Assembly (NCBI GenBank): GCA_032158125.1
Contig: JASKOT010000025.1
Location: 62,001-126,000 of the forward strand
Origin: Papiliotrema nemorosa
Lineage: Eukaryota > Basidiomycota > Tremellomycetes > Tremellales > Rhynchogastremaceae
Direction of reading: 5' to 3'
Length of the DNA: 64,000 nt
Part shown: in pieces, positions 1 to 13,714 of the stretch
How positions within the stretch are numbered: the stretch's first letter is position 1
Layout of the letters: every line of letters starts with the position of its first letter
Notes under the pieces: model-generated
Database searches by the model: none
What the model was told of the DNA's origin: nothing
What the model saw: the letters and a program-made list of their open reading frames with translations, nothing else
Translations under genes and position numbers: made by a program

Positions 1-913
1 TACGTCGACGCCGTGTTGGCCAGTACCGACGGACACCAGCTCATCGCCGATGTCCTCATCTCATATTTCCAAAGTCAAGTCTGTGCAGGATGGGCAGCCA
101 CCATGGGTCACGCTTTCGACGTCCCATACATGGGGGCACCCCCTGTCGATCCGGTCACCGGACTCGCTGTCACTCCAGAAGAAGTCGCGGGTACAGAGAC
201 GGACCTTGATTCTGAGGGAGGAGGGTTAGCCGCCAAACAACGAGCAATGCGAGTCCCTCAAGCCTTTTTGCTCGACAAACCTTCCGATATCCTTCGATTC
301 AGAGAAGTGAACCCATTCTGCGTGTCCGCCAATGATCTTATCAACCCTCTTCCCCCATCACACTTTTTTGGGAGTGGATGGTTGGCTCACCACCCTGCGG
401 CTGGAGCGGCGAGGGAGGAAAAACATTATTGGTACGCCGAGATAGGAGGAAGTAGAATGAGAGTACCTGTGAGTTTGAGTGCGGGTGATGTGGGGATTTA
501 TTACTTGCAGTGAGTGTTTATGTTGGGGTTACGATGCCCGCTGATCAGTAGAAACCCGGAAGATCAGGCTTTGGGCAAAGTGGCTTGTTGGGTCGATGAC
601 GATTATGGAAACGCAGTGGAATTGACCGGAACGGCAGAAGTGGGAGAGCCGACTCCTACGTGAGCCCATGCGTGATAGAGATTGAATGGCTCGGCTGACG
701 CTCTAGATTGACCTTGATCAATCAGGAAGCTGTTGCGGCTGGGGCTCATTATGTGAGCCGAAGTCTTTTCGAGTGGAAGACTTCGCTGATAACAGGTCGA
801 GTGTGAGCTGTCGGGTGCCCCGGGTGCTACAGTCAAACCTTTCAAGATGCTCGGAGTGTGAGCCCTGCTGTAGAGCGATGAGTTTGATACTGACGTGCAG
901 ATTCGCTACATAG
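1..913 (+). CDS. SGNH-hydrolase-like 'capsular associated' family protein, 3' part
   Basis: The gene is cut by the left edge; five exons remain: <1-509, 552-659, 707-752, 796-857 and 901-913 (stop TAG 911-913). The first bases encode a block ending STDGHQLIADVLISYF, which resembles the last conserved block of SGNH/GDSL hydrolases (His followed by an IAD-type helix). After it comes a beta-rich C-terminal domain with MRVPVSLSAGDVGIYYLQ, then KVACWVDDDYGNAVEL, and a final GAHYVECEL...FKMLGVFAT. I recall this tail from basidiomycete proteins annotated as capsular associated or SGNH-like, which are secretory-pathway proteins; the exact biochemical role is unknown to me. All four introns are 42-47 nt and close the frame cleanly. 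The N-terminal domain and any signal peptide lie outside the window. The stop is 139 bp from the convergent proteasome gene. Confidence 0.6.
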
Positions 914-1052
914 ATATTGAACGAGGCCCGGAATGAATATCATACTCACTTGGGAGCATGCATTGATCTTGCCTCAGACCCAGAAGTGCAACGGGAGGAA
1001 TGCTCGTGACGGTTTCATACATGCTACATCATCTTGCTTCTCGTCTTGTACA

Positions 1053-2021
1053 TCAAGCCGCGACGGGAACCTGCGATGTTGTTGCAGGTGCTACTGGCTC
1101 TGAACGCTTGATGCCTGCCAAGGGGTTTGCCGCAGCGAGATCGACAGGGTGCACACCGTCCTTGTTGATGAGGATACAGTTGAAGTCGAATTTGATCACC
1201 ATTCCTATACGCTCAGTCGATCGCTTTCACAAGCATATATGGATAGACTCACGATTTTGCACCTCGTCAATACACCTCTGTAACAAACCCATACCGGCCT
1301 TTTCATCCATACCCTCAAACCACCACTTGTCCATACAACTCAATGCGACGTACATTCCCGCTCCATGCGCCGCGTAATCGACAACAGCTTTCGTACCGAG
1401 ATAATCGATCCAGTAGAGGTGGGGGATGCTCGTGGTAGTGTCGTATCCGCCCAAAAGGAGGTTGACGGCGTAAGGTGAACGAGATCGGAGAGAGTTGGCG
1501 AGGGTTTTCCTGATCCATGCCGAGGCGGAAGGAGGAAGAAGAGAGTTGTGGTGTCTGGTGGTCAGCTTAAGAACATCGAGGGAGGCCAGGTTGCAAGAGG
1601 GTTTGACAGAAGAAAGCGATTCTCTGAGTGGTAGGTAGAGGCGTCTCCACATTATTCCCCTCTTCTATCCTTGGATGGTTTTGGTCCCTACTTTTGACTC
1701 ACCTAATCTGATATAACCTCAAGTTTCGATCCACGTAATCGGCAAAGTTGTTTGTATCTCCCGGTTCACCGCTGTACGCCATGGCCAGGTGCGGTCCCAG
1801 TGTCTTCAACTTGTTCTCGTCGGATTTCATCTTGATGATCCCCCGACCGGCAGACATGTCCGAGCAGAGAATCACATAGTCTTTGCCTGTATTCATCAGC
1901 CCTCTGTTCAAAGACCAATCTCGGCGCTTGCGGTAGTGGACGATAGGCACCGAGCAGGAAGGGGACCAAGAGGTTGACACGAATGACCAGACTTACCGAC
2001 TATACCAAATGCGCACTCCAT
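1053..2021 (-). CDS. PRE1: 20S proteasome subunit beta-4 (Pre1/PSMB2)
   Basis: Four exons join in phase: 1997-2021, 1703-1886, 1253-1554 and 1053-1204, giving 220 residues. The protein starts MECAFGIVGKDYVILCSDMS, then GEPGDTNNFADYVDRNLRLYQIR, ASAWIRKTLANSLRSRSPY, VNLLLGGYD, LYWIDYLGTKAVVDYAAHG and INKDGVHPVDL. These match the non-catalytic beta4 subunit (yeast Pre1, human PSMB2), which lacks the N-terminal threonine nucleophile. It is part of the beta ring of the 20S core particle in cytosol and nucleus. The introns at 1887-1996 (110 nt) and 1555-1702 (148 nt) are longer than most here, while the third is 48 nt. The short tail after VDL (ending TSQVPVAA) is poorly conserved. It is transcribed divergently from the ARF-GEF gene, with about 300 bp shared between start codons. 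Confidence 0.93.
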
Positions 2022-2325
2022 TTTTCAGCTTGTTCCTCAGGCAGGATAACTCCTAGGTTCTTTGTTGATCTGCTGTCGGTAGTGGGTATTGGATGGTCTG
2101 CGTCGTGAAGTGTGGTCGAGGTATCCTGTTGCGAGTCCGAGGACCCATCGGACACGCTGATGATGCGTGATTCTACGCGCCTATTTTATGTCTGCCTTAT
2201 CACAGCTCCAAAGTAGGCGCGCTGAGACGCGTCAGACCCCAGCTACCTCCTCCACCATCCCCCCCGCTTCATTGCTACGCTGTCAACACTTGCAAGAGGT
2301 ATACCCAACTCGGACGCTGAGCAAG

Positions 2326-5300
2326 ATGGCGTCCACAGATCTATCTCCGGTGACGCTGCTCCAGCAGGAGATTCAATCTCTCACTTCGTCAATGAGGCGA
2401 AACCAGCGATGGGCCAGCACTTCTTCCGCCTCGTTTGCGTCTTCCGCTGCACCGTTACCGCCCTCTTTACACCAAGCTCGTCTAGCTCGGAGAGATGGGT
2501 TGTCGACGAAGAAGAGAGGAAGAGGCTCGACCGATGGTGCAGATGAAGGTGATCTTATGATTGGGTTTATTGAGCTCAAGAGGAGTCTCACCGGTCTCAA
2601 GGGTAGGTCGTCTTGGGTCCATGCCAGTCGTGTCGTCTGACGTGGAAGATATAACTTCTCTGCCACCACTGAGCATCGTCTCGCCTTTTCTCGCCCTCAT
2701 CCGGTCCCCATTGACTTCTGGACCCATCACTTCGCTGGCGTTGAGCTCGCTGCATTCGTTGACTCTGTCAATACTACCGCTATATTTCGCCCCCGCCCCA
2801 ACCACCGTGTCACCCTCGACACCGCTTCAGATCGCCCTGGCCCAGACCACCTCAGCACTTTCGACATGTCGCTTCCCCAGTAGTTCACCTCAGCAGGATG
2901 AGTTGGTTCTGTTACGCTTACTCCGAGTCATCGAGACGCTGGCGGTTCCGCTCCCTTTGCCCGAGAGTTCCAGTAGAGCGCATTGGACACTGCTCGACCA
3001 CATGTCGGACGAGAGTGTGTGTGAGCTACTAGAAGTCGGACTAGGCATGTTGGCGCGCGCTCGACTCACAGAGGGTTTGAGGAATTCTGCTGGGGCTTGT
3101 GTACAAGCTATCACGCGTGCTGTTTTCACCCGGTTGAGGGGGTTGACGCCGGAAGACGTGGACAAGCTGGTAGCGGCGACTCAGAATGTTGAGGATAAAC
3201 AAGAAGAGAAGAAGGAGAAGGAAGAGGGCGAGACGGCTCCAGAGGAAGTGGTAGAAGAAGGCAGCATTGTCAGTCGTCAAAGCATAGAGGGTAAGCCTGA
3301 GTTCCTGGTTGCGCGTTGGCGAAAGCTCATATCTCAGATAAACCCGCCTTGTTCATTCCATACGGATTACCAACAGTCTTGGAACTTCTCAGAGTTCTCA
3401 TCGCACTCCTCAACCCATCCGACCAAGCTCATACGGATTCAATGAGATTGTCGGCACTCGCTATCCTCAATACCGCTTTGGAAGTGGGCGGGTCCAGCTT
3501 GGGCAAGTGGCCAGAGCTACGCGAAGGAGTCAAAGATGAGGGATGTCGTTATCTCTTCCAGGTGATTCAGCTGCCTCTCATTATCGGTCGAGCTCACTTT
3601 CAGCTAACCCGATCCGACTCTCCTGCCTTGCTCGCCGCATCCCTTCGGACCACCTCGACCTTGTTTTCCACCCTCCTACCTCATCTCAAATTACAACTCG
3701 AGCTGTTCCTATCCTACCTCATCGACCGACTGACACCTCCGACGCCAATCCCCATCCCCGCTGCCTTGAACTCTGCCCTCTCCCTTTCTCGACCCTCGTC
3801 ACCCTCCATACATCGCAGCGAGACACCCCTGGCTGTCGAAGGTGACAAAGATCCGGTGGCAGCAGCGATGGACAGTCCGACACCAGTCTCGTCGACTCCG
3901 AGACCACTGTCTTTATTGCCACCGGTACCTGGAGAAACCAAGGAGTTGATGTTGGATACATTGACCCAGATCGCTACAAGGCCAAGCTTCATGGTGGACT
4001 GCTGGGTCAATTTCGACTGTTCGACCGATAGTGAGGATATGTTTGAGCGCCTATTGGCTTTCTTGACTCGGGTAGGCAGCGTCTACCATAGGTTTTTTGC
4101 AACGCTGATGACCAGGGGGTTTACCCTGCTGGCCCGTCCAAGCAGGACGGATCGTCGAATCTGTTTGAAGGTTTGGAAAACGTCCAACTTCTGTCGCTGG
4201 AGATCCTGCTCGAGTATGTGAGCTCGATGGCAGATCGAGCGGAACAGGGCGATGAGCCATGGCTTGAGGTGAGTCCGCGTTTGTGCGTGATATAGGACTG
4301 ATCAAGCAGTCATATCCGTCCGTCGAGACTTTGAACGAGAAGAAGTCCCGCAAAGCGATGATCCTTCAGGGAGCAGCAATGTTCAATATCAAGCCGAAGA
4401 ACGGAATTGCATTCTTGGAGAAGAATGGCATCATATCACCAGATCCCAATGGAGGCGGTACGCCAGAAGAAGAAAGGCAGAAGGCAATCGCAAGGTTCTT
4501 GCGACACTCGTCTAGATTGGACAAGAAGCTGCTGGGAGAATTCATCTCTCGTCCAGATCAGATCGAGCTGCTCAAGGCTTTCATGGGCTTGTTCGACTTT
4601 AGCGGGGTAAAGTCACACTCTTCAATACTGGGGATGATCTGACGTTTAGAAATCGATTGCGGATGCTATGCGAGAGCTGTTGGAGACTTTCAGATTACCA
4701 GGAGAGGCGCAACCCATCGCTAGGATAACGGAGACTTTTGCAGAGTACTTCTTTGCCGCCAAACCTGGTATGTTCGTCCTCGTACACCGTGGTCGAGCTG
4801 ATCCACAGCGGAAATTGCATCTCAAGATGCGGTCTATGTCCTGGCGTACTCGGTCATCATGTTGAACACGGATCTGCACAATCCTCAGAACAGGGTGAGC
4901 ATTTCAGCGATGAAGATTGATCGGTGCTCATCTTGTAGAAACGAATGACCATTGATGATTACAAACGGAATCTGAGAGGGGTCAATGACGGAAAAGACTT
5001 TGATCCAGAATATCTTGTGCGTGTTGAGAGTAAAGAGGTGCAAATGCAGCTGACATCCAGTCCAATATACATGAGTCCATCAAAAAGCGAGAAATCATTC
5101 TGCCAGAAGAGCACGCTGGGCAGCACGGATTCGATTACGCGTGGAAGAGCCTGATGCAGAGATCCCGCACGGCTGGTCCGTTATACCTCTCTTACTTCGT
5201 GGTCAGACTGACCTGCAGGCCCTATGATTGTGTGCAACACGTCTACTTTCGACAAGTCGATGTTCCGACTCGCGTGGCGACCCCTCATATCGGCCATCGC

Positions 5301-7775
5301 CTACGCCTTTACCATGTCTGCAGGCGATGACCATGTGTTGCAGAAGGCCATTACGGGTTTCCGTCAATCTGCATCGCTCGCCAGCGCTTTCCACCTACCA
5401 GAGGTTTTCGATACGATTGTCCAGTCTCTTGCTGCTGCGACGGGCTTGTTAGAAGATGTCTCAGATAACGATAAAGCCAACTCAAACTTGCCAACAGTGG
5501 AGAAGGATGATCACACTCTTACCGTCTCGCCCTTATCTATCCGATTTGGACAAAGCTACCGGGCTCAACTAGCCACCGTGGTCCTTTTCACCATTCTGAA
5601 CGGGAACGGGGAGGCCATTCGAGAGGGATGGCTGCAGATATTCGAAATGTTTCAGACGCTCTTTCTCCATTCACTCTTACCAGCGCCGATGCTCCAGATG
5701 GAGGATTTCTTGGCAGGAACTACGACAATACCGATGAGAGCTGCTCAACCTGCTCCGGCACCAGAACGTCGTCCCGAGGGAGGTTTATTGTCGACCTTGT
5801 CCTCGTACCTGCTCTCGCCGTACGGCAACTCGACCGATGGACTGGTAATGGAGACCTCGGATGAGGATGTCGAAAACACGTTGGTCGCTGTGGACTGCTT
5901 GTCTAGCTGCAAATTGGAAGAGCTGTATGCGGAGGTTCTGTAAGTATCACTCGCTAGTAACTCACGTAAGATGGGCGCTTACGTCAAGGAACCTTGATCT
6001 TGAAGCGCTGTTACCTGCCTTGAGGGCGATACGTCATCTAGCCGAGCAACGTACAACGGCAAGACTGCTCGTTCGGACCGAAGTTCGCTCAGAGACTGGC
6101 TCGCCGAGATTGATCACCCGAGAAGGGCAATTGGCCTACGATCCGGCTTGCGTCTTTCATCTCGAGACTATGGTCAGTCTTGCCAGTCGAGGCAAGAGGC
6201 ATATCACGGAGACTTGGTGTGTACTTGGTTTGGCGAACTGATGAAGGGCTGACTATTAGGCCCATCATCTTCGAATATATCGAGACGCTCCTCAATTCGG
6301 CGCAATCATACAGCGTCCTGCTCATCGAGCGAGCTGTCGTTGGCCTCTTACGATTGTGTGCGATTGTCGCTGAGACTGCAAGTTGATTCCACCATTCTCT
6401 TTGTCTCCAGCTTACCGTCAGCCTGAATTGCACGATCAGCTGTATCTCGCATTGGACGTCCTGCGCTCTCTACCCTCTTCAGTCCTCAACGCAGTCTCGG
6501 AGCAACTCATGGCTGGTGTCGCTCGGATACTCGAACAAGACTCGGCATCTTCATCTACACCTATCGTCCGGTCGCAGACCGAGTGGGGTCTCATTATTGC
6601 TTTATTCAGGGCTACAGTCGCCCACCCGGAAGCGTCAAAGACGACGCTGGAAATCGTTCAGAAGATGGTGGCGGGTAAAGGCTTGGAGATCTCAAGAGAC
6701 AACTACGAAGGTGTCGTTGCGCTCTTGGACGAGTTTGCGACGGCTGCAGGGGCTGCGGCGGCTGGTCGAGGACGCGGGTCAGCGACTCAGCAGAGGAGGC
6801 TAAGCGGCGCTGCTCCTACCATGTCAGTTCTGCCACTCACGCCCGATTGGGTGACAAGCTGATCATCAGGGGCCCTACTGTCGAGCGAGGTCTGATGGCT
6901 CTTGATTCGCTTTACGAGTTGAGAAATGTCATTCCCGGTTTACTGGCCAATTCAGGCTTGTCCGGTCAAGCTGGTGAGGAAAAGTGTCGCCAATCCGGTC
7001 GTCAAGCTGACGTACAGGATGGAACACCTTCTGGCTCCCCACCCTCCTTGTCATCTCCAAGCAATGCGTCAACACCCACCGGGAAATCCGCCAACGAGCC
7101 ATTACCCACCTCCAACGACTTTTACTCTCTGCCCAACTTCTCTCTGGTGACGACGTAATTCTGCCTACCGTGTTCGACCGAGTCCTCTTCCCGATCATGG
7201 ATGAACTCCTCAAGCCTCAAGTGTTTGAACGTGATCCGGCTGGATTTGCCGAGACGAGGTTGAGAGCGGCCACGTTGATGTGCAAGGTGTTTTTGCAGTA
7301 CGTGGTCAAATTGGTAGAGCTGGGTCAAGGGGAGGTGGGCGAGGTGTTTGTAAAAGTACTAGACAAGTTGGAAAGGTTCATGAGGACCGAGAGGGATATG
7401 CTGGTGAGTCCTCCCCGTCTGTTCCCCATCTCGACTTGATGTCCTTGTTGCACTCGCCTCGATGGCCGCAAGGGATCACTGCTAATGACTCAGAACGAAG
7501 CTGGAGAAAGTCTGAAGAATGTCGTCCTGGTCATGAACTCGTCGAATCTCCTTGTTCCTCCTCCCGCACAAGGCGGAACCGACGAGAGGACACCGGAACA
7601 GGTGGCTTTGTGGGGGAAATCAGTAGAAAGAATAGAGAGAATCTTACCGGGTTTCTTGGGAGAAGCGATGCCTCCTACCTCGTCAAAGGCGAAGCGGGCG
7701 GATGGTGGAAAGGGATTGTCTGACGAGAAGAGGGATAGTATAGAGAATGCTTCGCCGGTCATCGAGCAGAAGTAG
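2326..7775 (+). CDS. GEA2: GBF1/Gea-family Sec7-domain ARF guanine nucleotide exchange factor
   Basis: A large multi-exon gene (about 1,550-1,600 residues) that starts [19 protein letters not shown], followed by SSMRRNQRW, the usual opening of GBF1/Gea proteins. The upstream DCB/HUS region contains [20 protein letters not shown] (about 3430-3490). The Sec7 domain is spread over exons between about 4345 and 5120. It carries [13 protein letters not shown] with the glutamate finger (GEA), and [15 protein letters not shown] joined across introns. Downstream HDS-type helices follow, and the protein ends SPVIEQK. This family activates ARF at the early Golgi for COPI coat recruitment. The Tyr-Ser...Met...Asp pattern in the [13 protein letters not shown] motif is the one known from brefeldin-A-sensitive GEFs. 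GEA2 is used as a family symbol; yeast has two paralogues and I cannot say which is closer. Confidence 0.92.
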
Positions 7776-8062
7776 AAGTATCAGATGTATATCAAACTTG
7801 AATTAGATGCTGGCAAAGTTTGCGCATTTGTCACCGTGCAAAAGACTGCGCCTAGGATTGTTATTGATCGCTTTGCGCATTCTCCAGAATGGCAGGTGCG
7901 GATCTATCGTATCTACTCACAAAGAGATACAGCCTCGTCTCGAAGGTCTACAGTACTCGAGTAGCATGCTCGATCCTTCCTGGTTCAGTTAAAGCGGAAG
8001 GGTTATCCGCACGCAACAAAGATTCAGTCACTCTGAGCAATTCTTTGCTTATCTTTCCCCAG

Positions 8063-8871
8063 CCGATGAGCCAGAATACTGCATCAGCATGGACCATCTC
8101 CCGAGTCGAAAACGACCACTTGTTTCGGTACTCGAGTGAGTTGCGTCCTTCTCGTCGTGTCTCATCTCTTTTGCTTCAGTCTCACCTTTGTCTCGTTGCG
8201 ATGCATTAATGCTCTTTGCACTTTCGGCGTCCAACTTTGACCTGCACTCGATCAGTCCACCCTACAAACTTGCAATCAGCTGATAAGTATGCTAATTTGA
8301 ACGACGTTTCTGATGTTCATAAGCAACAATGGTCTACTCGAGTACCTCGGAGCACTTCCTCGCCACTTGCACTTCCCTCTCGTCCTTTTCTCGAGAATGT
8401 ACCACCTCGCCTCGACCAACTCGATCTCGAGCTATAGCACTCGGCTTCAAGGCCCGGGGGTCCATCTTGCACCTCACGTTGACGCAACCACCGCGGGTTC
8501 AGCGATCGGTGCCACCCATTGTCCCCTACCTCACTCGTAGCCCCTCTCCTTCCCCCGCATCTCCGACGTAAAACGCTACACCACTCATCTGGGATCCGGA
8601 AATGGGGATACAAGGCGAAAAAGACTTATAAACCCCCCTCATCCACCCCGAACCGTTTTTGGCGGGTGCTGAGAATCGTAAAGTGGATGAGAGGGCGCAG
8701 GATGGGTATACGTACGTCGAGGAGTATTGGTTTGTCTGGCCCAACGCGAAAGAGTACAAGATTGTGAGAGAGGATAAACCTAGACAAATGGGTTTAGGGA
8801 GTCTGATTAAGATGTATTGGGAGGCTAAGGGTGGTGCGTTGAGCATCAATGCAAAAATGGCAAAGAGGTGA
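8063..8871 (+). CDS. Unrecognised gene, exon structure unresolved
   Basis: Three stretches with coding-like codon use lie here, but I could not join them in one frame. A first exon may run 8063 to about 8139, ending at a good GTGAGT donor. A middle stretch at about 8325-8640 is open in several frames: one begins MVYSSTSEHFLATC, another carries the basic segment IRKWGYKAKKTYKPP. A last exon at about 8650-8871 reads ...GYTYVEEYWFVWPNAKEY and ends NAKMAKR. The last exon is aromatic-rich and looks genuinely coding. I do not recognise a family. It lies tandem after the ARF-GEF and convergent with RAC1. It could be a small conserved protein with several introns, or a decayed gene. Confidence 0.4.
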
Positions 8872-9381
8872 ACAGGCAAGACGGCAAGGGACACGGGACA
8901 CGGGATATGTGGGGCATCGAGAACCACCATCCGCGTATTGTCGAGCTCTGATGTAGCGGTTGAGGATGGAATTTCTGGTTGTATCATCCTCCTACGATCG
9001 GATACCGACTGCTGTAGTCATCTATCATGGATCAGACTGCCAAATTGCAGATGACAAAGATTGGCCACGAGCATAATCTACGTCGTTGCATGTTACGAAG
9101 AGCAGAAGAAAGAGTCAGCATTAAAAGTGAGAACAGAATAGAATAAAGTCGTCTGGGGAAATCACACGTCATCGTCAAGTCGCTTCGAGCCAGAGCAGTA
9201 TCGTTGAAGCGTGCCTGAATGGGTCGAAGAGGAGAAGTACCGTCGTTGTCGGATATAGTGAATGGTCGTCGTCCAGTGTCAGGCATAGTAAGGCGGTACA
9301 TTGTCAGAGCTCGTTGGTATACATTTTTCCAGAGTCACGGTCGGCATGCAGTGCCGTGAAATGTCGTCGTACAGTGCTGTG
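8872..9381. other. Convergent intergenic region, no gene seen
   Basis: This lies between the unresolved + strand gene and the RAC1 stop codon. I see only short shadow frames and no RNA-gene or repeat signature. It most likely holds the two 3' untranslated regions. Confidence 0.5.
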
Positions 9382-10610
<1,229 letters not shown>

Positions 10611-11000
10611 GGTGATGGGTGAGGGAGGTGATTAGAGCAAGAAAGGGGGGTTGATACTTGAAATTTGCCGGTGATTTGTCGTGTCCGCGTGGATATGCAC
10701 CTCGTCGTGTTAAGATCTCTTCTGAACGTCTATTTCTACTCCTCTGGACTGTTCTGCGATGCTGGGGGTCGAGTGAGAGAGGTGTGGATGACAATGGAGT
10801 ACCAACGAAAGAGTGCAACAAAGCGTCCCAAAGTGAAACGGCTGATTCCCGCCAAAAGTGGCGAAGTGGCGTGGTCACAGCGTCGAGCGAGCGAGCAATG
10901 ATGGCGACGACGACGAGCACAGTAGCCTGGTAGTTGTGCGTAGAACTATCATGCATCGTGATATGTGCGTCCTCTTGTCCTGCTACCTCTTTACTCCCTT
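10611..11000. other. RAC1 upstream region / mL44 3' region
   Basis: 390 bp lie between the RAC1 start codon and the mL44 stop codon, both on the minus strand. No conserved gene is visible. It should contain the RAC1 promoter and the mL44 3' untranslated region. Confidence 0.5.
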
Positions 11001-12426
11001 CTATGTCCTAATGACATTCTTTGCGCCACGCCGCCTTCCGCCCCATACTGCCTGCCTCGAGCTCTCCTCTTTCGTCTCCAATCCACCAAATTCTACCCCT
11101 CTGTACTCTTCCGTCTCTGCTCTGACCACCCCAATAGCGTCCAGCGGGAAGTCTACATGGGCTGAACTGGGCAGAGCCCCATTACTAGCGGGTATGGAGG
11201 ATCCAATGGGACGTTGTTGGTCACCTCTAACTAGGAACAATGACATCAAGCCATTCGTCGCGGCTCGATGTTCGGCCATTTTGAAAGACGTTCCAAACCC
11301 TTCTGATATTTTCAATCCAGAAGGGAGGAATAATCCAATATTGAACAATGGTATCGAGGTATTTCGACCCGTCTCTGCCAACACTCTACTTTCTATACGA
11401 CCCGCTCCGGAATGCGGGTCGACACCTGCATCGGCGAGATGTCGTTGGACTAGGTTGAACAAGACTTGTTTCGGTCTGCGGAAAGAGAACAGGGAGGAAA
11501 GGTCGAGGTGTCGAGAGAGGAAATGCGCAGTGACGAAATCGCGGGTCGCGTGGATGCCCTGAAGGTCAGAAATAGTGCTTATATGGATGAAGCAGAAGGT
11601 GTCGACTTACCGCTTCTTGGTAGACCAACCCGACCAACGCTCTCATCGTCTGCGCAACCACCATCTCATGTGTCAACCTGTCCCCCTTGACCGCCTCATC
11701 CACCTCCAGCCCCTCTTCCGCCTCGACATCCTCCGCCTGGGACGCTACCGTGCGTGTGACTTGCACTCCTTGACGCTTATACCTCGAACCGACAGGTACA
11801 GCATCCAGCACCACCCTCTTGTTCGTCCTCTCCCATCGTATAGGTATACCGGCAGATTTCGACCCCACTCCAGCACCTATCACCCCAGCATCCGCAGCGC
11901 CCGTCACTGAGATTCCAATCTCTCTCGCCACAGCCACACACGCTGCTGGACCGACGTACGCTGTCAAAGCCATTTTTAGCGTTTCGGTAGGTAACAGCGG
12001 GAATTTCTGAGCCAGATATTCCGAGGCGAACATTCCAAGTAGAGAGTTTCCCAATGCGTTGAACAGTTCGTTATTCGGTATATCAGATTTGGGTGCTGCG
12101 GGGACATCTTCCGGACGTTCCGGGTCGAAAGAGGGGTGTGTGAGACATGACAGGACGTCGTCGTGGAGTTTGGGATTGGGTGGAAGGGAAAGACGTGATA
12201 GTAGCGCATTGAGAGCTGCAGCGGAGGGTAGCTCTTGTCCCCCTAGTTGGAGATATTGGGCGAATAAAGAAGGCCGTGATGTTGATTTGGGCGTGTTGGA
12301 GGCGTATGATCTTGCAATGGGAGTAGTCAGAGGGGACAAGGGGCAAGGCTTGCTACGTCGTAAAGGTGTCCTGGCCAGTCGACGGGTGAGAGCCGGCGAG
12401 AAGGAAGAAAGAGCGGGACGGGGCAT
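11001..12426 (-). CDS. MRPL3: Mitochondrial large-subunit ribosomal protein mL44 (Mrpl3, RNase III-like)
   Basis: Two exons, 11611-12426 and 11001-11558, with a 52-nt intron, give 457 residues. The N terminus, MPRPALSSFSPALTRRLART, is rich in Arg and Ser and lacks acids, as expected for a mitochondrial presequence. The body has the RNase III-like fold signature with CLTHPSFDPERPED and NNELFNALGNSLLGMFASEY. A double-stranded-RNA-binding-like C-terminal domain follows (RVLAETGRNTSIPLF, EGFGTSFKMAEHRAATNGL). This matches yeast Mrpl3 / human mL44, a structural component near the peptide exit tunnel side of the mitoribosome; the catalytic acidic residues of RNase III are generally lost in this family. 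The last about 80 residues after VRGDQQRP look like a lineage-specific extension. Confidence 0.9.
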
Positions 12427-12722
12427 AATGGGTCACTCGTTATCCTTCCACTGCGTATAACCAGTCGAAGGGAGCGGGTTGACAATGTGTCGAGTTTGTT
12501 GTCTAGTCCCTCTTGTATAGGCCAAAAAGTCCAAAGACGGGGGGAGGAGGTCGGAGGGGAAATTCAACTTGCAACAATGCCACGTCATGTTCAATTGCCA
12601 CCCCCCAACCAAAATTTGATTCCGCCCTCGCGTTATCACATCCCCCGCACCTCCACCCTGACGAGTCATCACCTCATCACCATGGCATCCATACTCCTCG
12701 ATCACCTCACAAGCGACCCACC

Positions 12723-13393
12723 ATGTCAACCATGAAGCAAGCCATCAAGCCAGTGGTCTCCTCTCTCCGAGGAGTCACTCCGCGGCGATCGTTCATCGCA
12801 ACAGCCCGACCCGTGGTCCAAGCTCAAGTGATTGTCCCCACCCGACTGGCAGTCCGGTACAAGGCAGATATTTCCAGATCCGCATTTGCCAGCAACCCCA
12901 TCATCACCTACGACGAGCTCAAGCCGATTACTGAGCAGCCCAATGATGTGGGTATAATTCCTCGGGAGGGATGAAGGTTGTATGCTGATGGCTAGAATGT
13001 GCTGCTGATCGACGTTCGCGAACGGGACGAGAATGCCTTGGGGTCCATCCCCTCAGCTGTCAATCTCCCCTTGTCAGAGCTCAAAGAGGCTCTAGACCCA
13101 AAATTCAACGAAGGAGAATTCCAGTCGGTAAGTCATCCTTTGTGCTTCCTAGCCTCCCGTCCGAGGTGTCTCTAGCAAGGCGATAAAGGTTGACAAGGCA
13201 GAAATACGCATTCCGTAAACCTACCACGAAACAAAACATCATCTTTTTCTGTCGATCAGGTAAACGATCAGCTACGGCGGGTGAAGTGGCAGGGGAAAAG
13301 GGGTTCCATAATGTTAGGAATTATCAGGGAAGTTGGTTGGATTGGAGCTCGAGGCAGCAAAAGGGGGCTTCATCGAGTGATGATGATGATTAG
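12723..13393 (+). CDS. Mitochondrial rhodanese-domain protein (thiosulfate sulfurtransferase-like)
   Basis: Exons 12723-12947, 12996-13127 and 13202-13393 join to 182 residues. The start MSTMKQAIKPVVSSLRG plus an Arg-rich, acid-poor N terminus suggests a mitochondrial presequence. The single rhodanese domain begins near ITYDELKPI, then VLLIDVRERDENALGSIPSA, and reaches the active-site loop IIFFCRSGKRSATAG with the catalytic Cys. It ends GFHNVRNYQGSWLDWSSRQQ, then a short acidic tail of Asp residues. The arrangement matches the yeast Rdl1/Rdl2-type single-domain sulfurtransferases; Rdl2 is mitochondrial. The physiological sulfur donor and acceptor cannot be read from sequence. It is divergent from mL44, with 296 bp between starts. 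Confidence 0.88.
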
Positions 13394-13714
13394 CTATAGA
13401 CCCGCAGGGTTTATCTTGGCATAGGTATGGGCAGGTGAAACTCGAAGCAAGATGCAAAAGGTCAAATGTTGGAGGTGCGAGGTGGCTCATGATTGATCGT
13501 TGTCATACCTGCAGTGACTTACCGTACTTACCCTCCACCTAAGGTATGTCGAGAGTACGAGAGGGTTCTCAAGTTTGTCAAGGGGAGACTAGCTCAAGCG
13601 CAAGTCAAGTCACGCATCCAATGTATTACTCGTCAAATCTTCCTAGCAAATTCGTCCCCGGCAGCAGATATTAAACATTATGGACACCCAATTACTTTTG
13701 GTTACATCGCTGAA
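13394..13714. other. Convergent intergenic region, no gene seen
   Basis: About 320 bp between the stops of the rhodanese gene and the SUR7/PalI-family gene. It holds only 3' untranslated sequence as far as I can see. Confidence 0.5.

Noticed and set aside
8329..8571. Frame beginning MVYSSTSEHFLATC as an SRP9-like protein
   Set aside because: Only the first residues and a vague Pro-x-x-Thr-Arg stretch recall SRP9; the following sequence does not match, and the frame cannot be joined to the neighbouring exon.
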